Source: an uncultured Muribaculaceae bacterium
GTDB lineage: Bacteria > Bacteroidota > Bacteroidia > Bacteroidales > Muribaculaceae
NCBI GenBank assembly: GCA_944321705.1
Contig: CALUMG010000002.1
Span: 62,001 to 126,000, forward strand
Direction of reading: 5' to 3'
Length of the DNA stretch: 64,000 bases
This document shows positions 46,950 through 56,004 of this stretch, one piece after another. A program made the translations under genes and the position numbers. The first letter of the stretch is position 1; every line of letters starts with the position of its first letter. A model generated the notes under the pieces. The model was not told the origin of the DNA, did no database searches, and saw only the letters and a program-made list of their open reading frames with translations.

Positions 46950-48516
46950 ATTTCTCGTAATATGCCGACACGAGGGCATCAGCACAGCGTTCACCATCAA
47001 TGGCAGCCGACACTATGCCACCTGCATAACCCGCACCTTCACCACATGGGTACAAGCCTTCCACCACTACATGTCTCATTTCTACCGAGTCGCGAGGGAT
47101 TCTTACAGGAGATGACGTGCGCGTTTCGACACCGATGACTATCGCATCATTAGTAAGGAAACCATTGGCCGAATGGCCAAACACCTTGAATCCCTTGCGA
47201 AGCCTGTTCCCAATAAATGACGGCAACCACTTGTCCAGCCTTGAAGGTTGGATTCCTGGAGCATAAGACGATAACGGCAAATCGCGCGAAGCTCGCCCCT
47301 CGACAAAATCAATCATACGCTGCGCGCCAGCCCTTTGACTACTTCCTGCCTGCTTAAAACAAATCGATTCAAGTTCTTGCTGGAACCTCATGACACGCAA
47401 CTCATCATCGGGGGAATAACCTTTTAAATCTTCAGGCCGCACTTCTACCACCATTCCCGAATTGGCCCACTTGGAATTTCTCCCTGACGACGACATGCCG
47501 TTCACCACAAGCTGATTATCGCCACTCGCGGCAGGCACGACCACGCCTCCGGGACACATGCAAAATGAATACACGCCCCGACCATCTATTTGTGTCACAA
47601 ATGAATATTCGGCAGCCGGCAAATATTCCCCTCTTCCTTCTTTGCTGTGATATTGTATTCTATCGATGAGTTCTTGCGGATGTTCAAGTCTCACTCCTAC
47701 TGCTATCCCTTTAGCTTCAATCTTGACATCTTGCTCTTTAAGCATCTCATAAACATCGCGAGCCGAATGTCCTGTCGCAAGAATCACCGGCCCCGAGAAT
47801 GTGGAACCATCACTACAGCCCACACCGGCCACACGATTGCCATCCATCAACAACTTATCGACCCTCTTGCAGAAATGCACCTCCCCGCCACACCGCAATA
47901 TTGTTTCTCGCATGTTTTTTATTACTCGTGGCAATTTGTCACTGCCTATGTGAGGATGAGCATCCACAAGGATATCAGACGAAGCTCCATGCTGATGAAA
48001 TATGTTCAATATTCTTTCCACCGACCCTCGTTTCTTGCTCCGCGTGTACAATTTGCCATCAGAATAAGCTCCGGCACCACCTTCGCCAAAACTATAATTA
48101 GAATCAGCATCCACTTTTCCTGTGCGCGATATTGCCGCTATGTCGACACTGCGACTTTCAACATCCTTTCCTCGTTCAATCACTATAGGTTTTACTCCGG
48201 CTTCTATCAACTTCAATGCGGCAAATAATCCTCCGGGACCCATACCGACTACTATGGCCTTCCTCGATACATCAAGAACCGATTTATAATCGATTGGATT
48301 GCCAAGTGGCGATGATTCAGGCTTTTCATCGATATATGCCACCACCTTCAAGTTTACCATTACAATACGCTGCCTGGCATCTATCGACCGCTTCAGTATC
48401 ACCACATCTTCCAGCCTGTTGGCTGCCACATTCAATTCGGTACATACATAATCGCGCAAATTATCCATGTCGTATGCAATTCGCGGCACTACCCTTATCT
48501 GAAGTTCTGAAACCAT
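46948..48516 (-). CDS. FAD-dependent oxidoreductase of unknown role
   Basis: 522 residues. An N-terminal domain of about 90 residues (VSELQIRVVPRIAYDMDN and on) precedes a Rossmann FAD-binding motif, VVGMGPGGLFAALKLIEAG, then GEGGAGAYSDGKLYTR, a conserved loop of this family, a second dinucleotide segment (VILATGHSARDVYEML), SFCMCPGGVVVPAAS, and the C-terminal EGAGYAGGIVSAAIDGERCADAL. This combination marks a broadly conserved but uncharacterised family of NAD(P)/FAD-dependent oxidoreductases. No partner gene is adjacent on this strand. Confidence 0.78.
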   Translation of the reverse strand: MVSELQIRVVPRIAYDMDNLRDYVCTELNVAANRLEDVVILKRSIDARQRIVMVNLKVVAYIDEKPESSPLGNPIDYKSVLDVSRKAIVVGMGPGGLFAALKLIEAGVKPIVIERGKDVESRSVDIAAISRTGKVDADSNYSFGEGGAGAYSDGKLYTRSKKRGSVERILNIFHQHGASSDILVDAHPHIGSDKLPRVIKNMRETILRCGGEVHFCKRVDKLLMDGNRVAGVGCSDGSTFSGPVILATGHSARDVYEMLKEQDVKIEAKGIAVGVRLEHPQELIDRIQYHSKEGRGEYLPAAEYSFVTQIDGRGVYSFCMCPGGVVVPAASGDNQLVVNGMSSSGRNSKWANSGMVVEVRPEDLKGYSPDDELRVMRFQQELESICFKQAGSSQRAGAQRMIDFVEGRASRDLPLSSYAPGIQPSRLDKWLPSFIGNRLRKGFKVFGHSANGFLTNDAIVIGVETRTSSPVRIPRDSVEMRHVVVEGLYPCGEGAGYAGGIVSAAIDGERCADALVSAYYEK

Positions 48517-48679
48517 ATCTTTTTTTACACAAACTCAATATTAATCAATACAAAGTTAATTCACGCAAACGAAATTTTACCATGACCTGCCCTACTTTTA
48601 CAACCATGTTGCATCAAGAAACTGCTATGAACCTTCATTGCACACATATATTTTATGTAAAAATTAAAAAACAGTTTCT

Positions 48680-48687
48680 AACTTTGC
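48680..48687 (+). promoter_or_regulatory. -7 box of the HAD phosphatase gene
   Basis: TAACTTTG, 18 bases before the ATG, is an exact -7 consensus. No TTG at the right distance is clear. Confidence 0.5.
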
Positions 48688-48705
48688 AAAAACAAGACAA
48701 ACACA

Positions 48706-49338
48706 ATGATAAAAAACATAGGATGCCTTTTTGATTTAGACGGAGTGTTGATAGACAGCGAGTCTTTATACACATGTTTTTGGAATGAAGTCGAAGAAAC
48801 CATGCCGACAGGTGTGCCAGACTTTGCTATCAGGATAAAAGGAAGTAATCTGCCAACGATTCTCAACACCTACTATGCACCGTCATTGCATCAAGCAATA
48901 ATCGACAAGCTGCAAGTATTTGAAGACAACATGGTCTACCCTATATTTCCTGGAGTCATCGATTTCCTTGACGAGCTAAACAATAACTCCGTCCCATGTG
49001 CCATAGTCACAAGTAGTTCCATGGACAAGGTAAAACGGCTGTTCAAGCTATACCCCGATTTTGGCCAGTACTTCCGTGGTATCATAACAGGCGACATGGT
49101 GACACATTCCAAGCCAAACCCCGAATGTTACCTGAAAGGAGCAAACGCCATCAACCGAGAAATTTCCAACTGTTATGTGTTTGAAGATTCAATATTTGGC
49201 ATTCAAGCAGGGAAAGCAGCAGGTGCACATGTAATCGGCTTGCCGACAACTCTTCCTGTCGATAAAATAAAAGAAACGGAACCCGAAATGATAATTGACT
49301 CATTCATCGGATTCCGCTTATCCTGTATGAAAAAATGA
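48706..49338 (+). CDS. HAD-superfamily phosphatase, beta-phosphoglucomutase-like
   Basis: 210 residues. Motif I is FDLDGVLIDSE (nucleophile D10, acid/base D12), motif II is the VTSSS region near residue 100, motif III is HSKPNPECYL with the conserved lysine, and motif IV is FEDSIFGIQAGKAAG. A helical cap (residues 20-85) places it in the PGMB/phosphatase subfamily acting on small sugar phosphates. The exact substrate cannot be told. Convergent with nadC, 31 bases apart. Confidence 0.85.
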   Translation: MIKNIGCLFDLDGVLIDSESLYTCFWNEVEETMPTGVPDFAIRIKGSNLPTILNTYYAPSLHQAIIDKLQVFEDNMVYPIFPGVIDFLDELNNNSVPCAIVTSSSMDKVKRLFKLYPDFGQYFRGIITGDMVTHSKPNPECYLKGANAINREISNCYVFEDSIFGIQAGKAAGAHVIGLPTTLPVDKIKETEPEMIIDSFIGFRLSCMKK

Positions 49339-49369
49339 AGATTTACTCTTGCATATAGATTCCTACATT

Positions 49370-50218
49370 TCAACAAGCCTTGAAACTCATGTCAAGACCT
49401 TTTACCGAGTGGGTCAATGCACCAACCGAAATGTAATCCACTCCACATTCTCCGTATGCACGAAGTTTGTCGAATGTTATTCCTCCCGATGACTCTATTT
49501 CATAACGGCCACCTACAATGGCAACACCTTCCTTAGTCAATTCAGGAGTAAAATTATCAAACATTATGCGGTCAACGCCACCTTCGGCAATAACTTGACG
49601 CAATTCATCGAGGTTTCTTACTTCTATCTCTATCTTCAAGTCCTTATTGTTCTTCTTAAGATACTCGTGGGCCTTCTCGATAGCGTTCTTGATGCCTCCG
49701 GCAAAGTCAACATGATTGTCTTTTAGCAATATCATGTCAAACAATCCTATACGATGGTTCATACCACCGCCTATTTTCACAGCTTCTTTCTCAAGGATGC
49801 GCATTCCAGGCGTAGTCTTGCGCGTATCGAGCACTTTTGTCTTCAATCCGCGAAGTTCCTCCATGTATTTATGGGTAACAGTCGCTATGCCACTCATTCG
49901 TTGCATTATGTTCAACATCAATCGTTCGGTTTGCAACAACGATTGCACCTTTCCTTCTACTTCAAATGCTATGTCACCGGGCTTTACATGCGCTCCGTCT
50001 TGTATGAAAACCGTTACTTTGAGCTCCGGGTCGAATTTCTTAAATACCATCTTGGCAATCTCGACTCCGGCCAATATTCCCTCTTCCTTTACTATCAGAT
50101 GCGATTTGCCCATTTCATCGGCAGGAATACAGCACAATGTGGTGTGGTCGCCATCACCTATATCCTCGGCAAAAGCCAAGTCGAGCAATTCATCGATAAG
50201 TTCTTCTCTTGTCTTCAT
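49370..50218 (-). CDS. nadC: Nicotinate-nucleotide diphosphorylase (carboxylating)
   Basis: A 282-residue quinolinate phosphoribosyltransferase of de novo NAD synthesis. It has the catalytic DTRKTTPGMR, KEAVKIGGGMNHRIGLFDMILLKDNH, and the closing ESSGGITFDKLRAYGECGVDYISVGALTH for phosphate binding. It is full length. Its promoter overlaps that of the divergent rlmH gene (see 50241-50262). nadA and nadB are not in the window. Confidence 0.94.
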   Translation of the reverse strand: MKTREELIDELLDLAFAEDIGDGDHTTLCCIPADEMGKSHLIVKEEGILAGVEIAKMVFKKFDPELKVTVFIQDGAHVKPGDIAFEVEGKVQSLLQTERLMLNIMQRMSGIATVTHKYMEELRGLKTKVLDTRKTTPGMRILEKEAVKIGGGMNHRIGLFDMILLKDNHVDFAGGIKNAIEKAHEYLKKNNKDLKIEIEVRNLDELRQVIAEGGVDRIMFDNFTPELTKEGVAIVGGRYEIESSGGITFDKLRAYGECGVDYISVGALTHSVKGLDMSFKAC

Positions 50219-50240
50219 AAATCGAACAAAAAATTAATAC

Positions 50241-50262
50241 TATATTTGCACATGCAAATGTA
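50241..50262. promoter_or_regulatory. Overlapping divergent -7 boxes in a palindrome
   Basis: TATATTTG (50241-50248, plus strand, towards rlmH) and TACATTTG (50255-50262 read on minus, towards nadC) flank the centre of an ATTTGCA-CA-TGCAAAT palindrome (50244-50259). The two promoters would compete or be regulated together. Confidence 0.5.
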
Positions 50263-50294
50263 GCTATTTTTATCCACCGACACATACGATTCCG

Positions 50295-50768
50295 ATGAAA
50301 ATATCACTCTTGCTGATAGGCAAAACCAACTCTAAGTTCCTTATTGACGGCATACAAGAATATGTCAAGCGTCTGTCATTTTACATTCCTTTCAGCATCA
50401 AATATCTAAACGACACTAAAAACACCCGCAAGTTGTCGCAAGAACAACAGAAACAATTGGAAGGGAAAATGATTCTCGATTCCCTCGAAAAATCAGATTA
50501 TGTGGTACTCCTTGACGAACATGGTACTGAATTCACTTCCATTGAATTTGCACGATACATCGAGAAGAAACAATCTACCGTGCAACGACAGCTTGTTTTC
50601 ATAGTAGGAGGCCCATACGGTTTTTCGGATGATGTCAAGAAACGTGCAAATGAAAAAATATCAATGTCAAAAATGACATTCTCCCACGAAATGATACGAT
50701 TGTTTTTCGTTGAACAATTATATCGCGCGATGACAATAATTAACAACGAGCCCTACCATCATGAATAA
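50295..50768 (+). CDS. rlmH: 23S rRNA pseudouridine1915 N3-methyltransferase
   Basis: A 157-residue SPOUT methyltransferase modifying helix 69 of 23S rRNA. It has LDEHGTEFTSIEFARYIE, the knot-forming VFIVGGPYGFSDDV with SAM-binding Gly-Gly-Pro, KMTFSHEMIRLFFVEQLYRA, and the terminal NNEPYHHE, where family members end YH+. Length and ends match the E. coli protein. It converges with hemW, 22 bases apart. Confidence 0.95.
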   Translation: MKISLLLIGKTNSKFLIDGIQEYVKRLSFYIPFSIKYLNDTKNTRKLSQEQQKQLEGKMILDSLEKSDYVVLLDEHGTEFTSIEFARYIEKKQSTVQRQLVFIVGGPYGFSDDVKKRANEKISMSKMTFSHEMIRLFFVEQLYRAMTIINNEPYHHE

Positions 50769-50790
50769 TAAGCATGCAGTTTGACAAGTC

Positions 50791-51918
50791 TCATCCTCGC
50801 ATCAACTCGCGCATTATCATGTCCGACAGCATAACTCCGTTGCGACTCAAGCGATACCGGCTACCATCCTTTATTACCAGTCCGGAATCGACAAAGCTTC
50901 TTATCGCATTTACAAAATAATCGCTATACGCTTTCCCGTAAATCGACTTAATCCATTCCGAATCAATCCCTCGCGAAGTGCGTAACCGCAACATCACATC
51001 CTCGTCATACTTTTCATCCACACTTTCCTGTTCACCGACGCACACGACAACATCATTTTCAAGAGATTCCACATATAGTTTCACATTGTCGGGATTATAC
51101 CTGCGCATATTGCCATCATAACTATGAGCCGAAGCTCCAAGCCCGAGATAAGGAGTCTTGTCCCAATATCCTGAATTATGACGTGAATAAAATCCAGGCA
51201 TGGCGAAATTGGATATTTCATAATGTTCATATCCCGCACCGTCAAGCATGTCAACAAGCATGTCATACATTTCGACACAAGTGTTGTCATCACATTCCAT
51301 TACGCGACCCGTCTCCCTCAATTTATGCAACATCGTGCCTTCTTCATAGCTGAGATTATAACATGACACATGTTTTGCTTGCAAAGACAAAGCTTTTTCA
51401 AGTGTATACTTCCATGTATCAAGAGTCTGACCCGGAATACCATATATCAAATCAATGCTTATGTTGTTGAAACCTGCCGACTGCAAGTCACAATATGCCT
51501 TCATGGCTTCTTTTGCATCATGACGACGATTCAAGAAAACCAATTCTTCATCCACAAGGCTCTGCACACCCATGCTCACCCTATTCACGCCAAGTTTCAA
51601 TAATTGTTCGGCAAATTCATGTGTCACATCATCAGGATTCACTTCCACTGTAAATTCTTCCACATGACTCAAATCAATAGCAGCTCGCAAGCCTTCAATC
51701 AATACGCTCAATTGCTCAAATGACAATACAGATGGAGTGCCTCCACCAATGTATAACGTCTTCACCGGCATTCCGGCAATCTCTTGTCCTCGCAATTGAG
51801 CCTCCATTCCCACAGCCTTGACATACCTGTCGGAAAGCCGTGAAGACGCAATGGAATAAAAATCGCAATATATGCACTTGCGTTTACAAAAAGGGATATG
51901 TACATACACTCCGGCCAT
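50791..51918 (-). CDS. hemW: Radical SAM heme chaperone HemW
   Basis: 375 residues from the ATG at 51918; an earlier in-frame Met at 51987 would add 23 residues with no family match. VYVHIPFCKRKCIYCDFYS holds the Cx3CxxC iron-sulfur motif (C11, C15, C18), followed by TLYIGGGTPSVL, EVNPDD and GVNRVSMGVQS of the HemN-like TIM barrel. The Cys-Asp-Phe after the third cysteine is typical of HemW rather than the enzyme HemN, so heme delivery to respiratory proteins is the likely job. dnaA ends 72 bases upstream on the same strand. Confidence 0.88.
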   Translation of the reverse strand: MAGVYVHIPFCKRKCIYCDFYSIASSRLSDRYVKAVGMEAQLRGQEIAGMPVKTLYIGGGTPSVLSFEQLSVLIEGLRAAIDLSHVEEFTVEVNPDDVTHEFAEQLLKLGVNRVSMGVQSLVDEELVFLNRRHDAKEAMKAYCDLQSAGFNNISIDLIYGIPGQTLDTWKYTLEKALSLQAKHVSCYNLSYEEGTMLHKLRETGRVMECDDNTCVEMYDMLVDMLDGAGYEHYEISNFAMPGFYSRHNSGYWDKTPYLGLGASAHSYDGNMRRYNPDNVKLYVESLENDVVVCVGEQESVDEKYDEDVMLRLRTSRGIDSEWIKSIYGKAYSDYFVNAIRSFVDSGLVIKDGSRYRLSRNGVMLSDMIMRELMRG

Positions 51919-51990
51919 GATAGTACTGTGGTTATTACATGATATGAATTTTCCGTGTAGAACGCCATAAAAAGAAAATGAACTCAACCA

Positions 51991-53382
51991 TCATTGCTTG
52001 AGTTCACCTTCAATTATTGCCATATCTTCTTGTAGTTTCTTTTCAAGCGTCAACCGTTGCTCTATCGTATTGCAGGCATACAACACCGTCGCGTGATTGC
52101 GCGACAACCGCAACCCGATATTGGTTGATGACAACGGGGTATATTTTTTTGCAAGGTACATCACGATTTGTCGTGCATCCGATATTTCACGTTTACGAGA
52201 CTTGCCATACAACAAATCGCTGTCTATGTTGAAATGCGAGCAAACCGTTTCGGCAATCAAGTCAATTGTAACCTGCTTCTTGGAAATCTTTACCGCATTG
52301 GCAAGGACAGCCCTTGCAAGGTCCATCGAAATTTCCTGATTGAGCATCGTGGCATGAGCCAGCAACGACACTATTATACCTTCCAATTCCCTGATGCTAT
52401 CGGTTACGTTGGAAGCAATGTAATCAAGAATGTCTTGCGGAATCGACAATCCGTCTTGCCTTGCACGCATGTCAAGCACCTCGCGACGTAATTGGTAGTC
52501 GGGAGCACCAAGTTCCACCGTCATGCCCCACTTGAACCTTGACATGAGTCGTGGCACCATGCCGTCGAGGTCCACAGGACGACAGTCGCTCGACATTATC
52601 AATTGCTTTTGATTCTGATGCAAATGGTTAAATATGTGGAAGAACGTGTTCTGTGTAGCCGTCTTGCCTGCAAGATCTTGAATATCATCTATTATGAGCA
52701 CATCTATACTTTGATAGAAATTAATGAACTCATTAACCTTGTTATTCTTGACAGCAGTCGTGTACTGACTTTCAAACACTCGTGCGGTGAGATAAAGCAC
52801 GCGACTACGCGGATTGGTTTCCTTTATCTTTATTCCTATCGCTTCTATCAGGTGCGTCTTGCCCACACCCGTCGGACCAAACACAAACAGTGGATTGAAC
52901 GTCTTGCAACGGGGATCGGTTGCAATAGCCTTGCCTATGCTGACAGCAAGCTTGTTGCTCATGCTGTCGCAATAGTTCTCAAATGTGTACTTTGGATTCA
53001 GCTGTGGGTCAATGTCTCCGTATTCTATCTTGTGGAACGGATTGCCCGGTTGTTGAACCGACTGTTCATACTTGCTGATAATGTGGCTTTTGGCCGTTCC
53101 TTCGACCGATACCTCTGCATCCGGGACATTATTTACCACACCTACTATGTATTTGACACGGAACTTCCCAAATACTCTTGCAAAAGTCAAATCAAGGAGA
53201 TTGGAAAATTTGTTTTCCCATTGTTCGGCAAAGAAATAAGATTTGACACGAAGTTCAATAACCCCGTTTTCAAAACTAACAAATTCCACAGGCTTGAACC
53301 AAGCCTCGAATTGTTCAGGTTTTACGTTGTCTTTTATTATTTCAAGACACTTTTCCCATCTATTATCTTGCCGGATATTCAT
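51991..53382 (-). CDS. dnaA: Chromosomal replication initiator DnaA
   Basis: 464 residues from the ATG at 53382; 32 further codons upstream are open but do not resemble DnaA. Domain I opens with RWEKCLEIIKDNVKPEQFEAWFKP; the AAA+ domain has Walker A FGPTGVGKTHL (about residue 172) and Walker B LIIDDIQDLAGK; domain IV ends with LRLSRNHATVLYACNTIE, the helix-turn-helix DnaA signature. It opens the origin. No DnaA-box cluster flanks the gene, so the origin is probably elsewhere. Confidence 0.95.
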   Translation of the reverse strand: MNIRQDNRWEKCLEIIKDNVKPEQFEAWFKPVEFVSFENGVIELRVKSYFFAEQWENKFSNLLDLTFARVFGKFRVKYIVGVVNNVPDAEVSVEGTAKSHIISKYEQSVQQPGNPFHKIEYGDIDPQLNPKYTFENYCDSMSNKLAVSIGKAIATDPRCKTFNPLFVFGPTGVGKTHLIEAIGIKIKETNPRSRVLYLTARVFESQYTTAVKNNKVNEFINFYQSIDVLIIDDIQDLAGKTATQNTFFHIFNHLHQNQKQLIMSSDCRPVDLDGMVPRLMSRFKWGMTVELGAPDYQLRREVLDMRARQDGLSIPQDILDYIASNVTDSIRELEGIIVSLLAHATMLNQEISMDLARAVLANAVKISKKQVTIDLIAETVCSHFNIDSDLLYGKSRKREISDARQIVMYLAKKYTPLSSTNIGLRLSRNHATVLYACNTIEQRLTLEKKLQEDMAIIEGELKQ

Positions 53383-53682
53383 TACAATGCTTGCCGTTTT
53401 AGTAGGTTTTCCAGTTACAAAATTTGACAAAAAAAATGATAAACAAAAATCACTTTTTATTTGTTTTTTAGAATCCAATCATAACAATACTGAATTACAA
53501 GCCTTTGACATAAATCTACCTACATGGCAGGCTATTGATGTGATTAAAACAATCACGCTTCTGTGTTTCAATGGTTTATGGCTTAAAACTCGAATTAGCA
53601 CAAATTCATGGATACTTACACAAAAAAGCTATAACGCGCTTAAAATGCCTTATTATTAAATTCATGTAACATTTATCGCGTC
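53383..53682. other. Region between dnaA and mlaD
   Basis: About 300 bases, AT-rich. I found no DnaA boxes, no dnaN and no small gene. The only structure is the mlaD-side hairpin listed next. Confidence 0.5.
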
Positions 53683-53717
53683 ATGGGCTTATTTAGAATG
53701 ATTCCAGATAAGCCCAT
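53683..53717 (-). terminator. Hairpin after mlaD
   Basis: ATGGGCTTAT (53683-53692) pairs with ATAAGCCCAT (53708-53717), 15-base loop, 25 bases past the mlaD stop. The U-tract lies on the plus side, so termination of the minus-strand gene is likely but not certain. Confidence 0.55.
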
Positions 53718-53741
53718 TTTGCGACTGTTTTTCTTGAACGT

Positions 53742-54641
53742 TTAAAATACTTTGAACGTCACATATCGTTTCGGATTCTTCCGCAAGTCAATCAATAGCG
53801 AATCTAGACTCATGACCGAATTGTCAAGATGTTCATAAAGCGATGGATCGTTTATGAGCATGCCGAGACTCGAATCTTTGCTGTTCAACTTCGTGGTAAG
53901 TTCGCTTAAATTGGCCGTAGTCACATTTATATTCATCATCGTGGAATCAATTGGAATCTCACGCAAACGAGCCGAAACGACAGCCAAATCTCCAGAGATG
54001 CTATCTATGTTGGCCGTCACACTTTTCACGTTATTCATGACTTCGGGCAAGGAGCCACTCATCAAGTTGGCAAGTTGCTGAGATGTCGTTTCAAGATTGG
54101 CCGATATGGCATCCAAACGCTTCACCGATGCAGTCAATGCAGGACTAGCGACTATATTATTAAGATTCGTCAAGATACTGTCTATCTTAGGCATCATTTG
54201 CACAATCCCGGGAAGCAATTCCTCGCCAACCTTGTCCATCAATCCTGCGGCATTACCTCCGGGAATATATTCTCCAATTTCATAATAAGTCTTATTTTGC
54301 GACATCTGCAATTGTATTTGCGCAGTACCAAGCAAGTCAAGAGACACCACTGCTTTTGAATCCACAGGAACTCGCAAATCCTTGTCAAGACTCAGCAACA
54401 CAACCAATGCGCCTGATTCGTAGTCATATTTTATTTCTCTTACTTGCCCTACTTGAAATCCATTTATGGTTACCGGAGCCGACTCGTTCAAACCTGCCAC
54501 ATTGTCAAATTTGGCGTAATAGAAATTAGCCGGTTTAAACAAGTTTATACCTTTTAAATATTCTATTCCCCAAAACAGGACAGCCAGACTCACAATAACT
54601 GCAATGGCAATTTTAACTTCTTTTGAAAAATACTTTTTCAT
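53742..54641 (-). CDS. MlaD/MCE-family lipid-transport protein
   Basis: 299 residues. One N-terminal membrane anchor (about 10-28) precedes an MCE domain (about 36-115, FYYAKFDNVAGLNESAPVTINGFQVGQVREI), followed by a long helical tail (from about 150) with repeated Leu/Asn heptads. MCE hexamers bind lipids in the periplasm and feed an MlaFE ABC complex. It follows the amidase gene by 21 bases. The likely ATPase and permease partners lie 5.5 kb away at 60178-61731. Confidence 0.85.
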   Translation of the reverse strand: MKKYFSKEVKIAIAVIVSLAVLFWGIEYLKGINLFKPANFYYAKFDNVAGLNESAPVTINGFQVGQVREIKYDYESGALVVLLSLDKDLRVPVDSKAVVSLDLLGTAQIQLQMSQNKTYYEIGEYIPGGNAAGLMDKVGEELLPGIVQMMPKIDSILTNLNNIVASPALTASVKRLDAISANLETTSQQLANLMSGSLPEVMNNVKSVTANIDSISGDLAVVSARLREIPIDSTMMNINVTTANLSELTTKLNSKDSSLGMLINDPSLYEHLDNSVMSLDSLLIDLRKNPKRYVTFKVF

Positions 54642-54662
54642 TATTTTAAATACTTGATATTT

Positions 54663-55757
54663 CTATTTCTTTAATTTGTCTCCTTCAAATTCCACTATAT
54701 ACGCATCCTTAAACTTGCGTCTCACCTTCTTCAATGTGGCCACGGCTTCTTCGTAACTCGATGTCGCTCCATACAAATATTTGTACATTTTTCCATCCTT
54801 GTAACGTTCCACACCTTTAAGCCCCTTGAATTCACTTGAGTTGCTTGGTAATTTGACACGACCGGCCAAGAATTGGATTTTATATGTGATTCCGCTATTA
54901 TTTTCCACTTCTTGCGGCTCTCCCGACTCATCAGTGATTTCTTCATCCTCGACAGGTGGAGCATAAGATGGAACCGATGCCGAATCTCCCAATTTCCTAT
55001 ACCTTTCAAAAGCATTGTACAATGCTTGAGCCAATTTATCTTGTCCATTGTCCGAACGCATGAATTGTTCTTGTGTCGGATTGCAAATGAAATCAAGCTC
55101 AACCAAGACAGCCGGCATGCTCGTCTTATACAAAACAAGGAATCCGGCTTGACGTACTCCGCGATCTACTCGCTTGGCAGTGGTTTTAAATTCATCTTGC
55201 ACAAGCGACGCGAAATTTACGCTTTGAGCCATGTGCTGATTCTGATTTATCTCAAATATTATGTATGATTCGGATGAATTTGGATCAAATCCTTGATAAG
55301 TCGTCGAATAGTCCTCTTCAAGGGCAATCACCGAGTTTTCGCGCATTGCCACTGCAAGATTCTCCTTTGTACGATGCAAACCGAGCGTGTAGGTTGAAGA
55401 ACCTTGAACCGTCTTCCGGCCTTTAGCCCTTTTATCGAGCGAATTTGTATGTATGGAAACAAACAAGTCACCTTTAGCATCATTGGCTATATTGGCTCGT
55501 TCTTGCAAAGTTACATATTTGTCGCGTTTGCGCGTGTACACCACGTCCACGTCATCCATATTCTTTTCGACAAGAGCTCCAAATTTCAACGCCACCTCAA
55601 GATTGATATTCTTTTCATTAGTTTTGACTCCGGGAGCTCCTATGTCTTTTCCTCCATGACCGGCATCTATCACAAGCACGAAATTTTTGCTTTCCACGTT
55701 GAACGAGAAAAGTAAAATGCCAATCAAAAACACAATCGATAATGATAATTGCTTCAT
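54663..55757 (-). CDS. N-acetylmuramoyl-L-alanine amidase with C-terminal SPOR-like domain
   Basis: 364 residues. The signal peptide (1 to about 23) is followed by an Amidase_3 zinc domain: VIDAGHGGKD with H34, E48 in VKTNEKNIN, the second ligand in VSIHTNSLD, and a late catalytic Glu in VLVELDFICNP. After an acidic linker (EDEEITDESGEPQEVENN) the C-terminus (about 290-364, ITYKIQFLAG to FKDAYIVEFEGD) resembles a SPOR domain that finds denuded peptidoglycan at the septum. It cleaves the stem peptide from glycan strands during cell separation. Confidence 0.88.
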   Translation of the reverse strand: MKQLSLSIVFLIGILLFSFNVESKNFVLVIDAGHGGKDIGAPGVKTNEKNINLEVALKFGALVEKNMDDVDVVYTRKRDKYVTLQERANIANDAKGDLFVSIHTNSLDKRAKGRKTVQGSSTYTLGLHRTKENLAVAMRENSVIALEEDYSTTYQGFDPNSSESYIIFEINQNQHMAQSVNFASLVQDEFKTTAKRVDRGVRQAGFLVLYKTSMPAVLVELDFICNPTQEQFMRSDNGQDKLAQALYNAFERYRKLGDSASVPSYAPPVEDEEITDESGEPQEVENNSGITYKIQFLAGRVKLPSNSSEFKGLKGVERYKDGKMYKYLYGATSSYEEAVATLKKVRRKFKDAYIVEFEGDKLKK

Positions 55758-56004
55758 TTTATCAACTGAATAGAAAGCATTAAATTCTTCCTTGACTTAA
55801 ATTACCACGCATTTAGCCCCAAAAGGAATGAGCATAAATCGTTGCAAAAATAACAATTTAAGACAAATTTCGGTTTGAATCAGACGGAAATTTATGGGCT
55901 AATTCCTTTTTTTGCTAAAGAAAAGGAGAAATGTAATTGAATTTTTCTTTTTTACGTTTATTTTTATTTAAATTTGTATTTAAGTAAAAAATAGTCTCAA
56001 ACAC

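Noticed and set aside
52603..53427. 274-codon ORF opposite dnaA
   Set aside because: Antisense shadow of the DnaA AAA+ domain; the translation shows no domain.
53383..53741. Replication origin next to dnaA
   Set aside because: No cluster of TTATCCACA-like boxes, no dnaN, and no AT-rich unwinding tract with repeats was found there.
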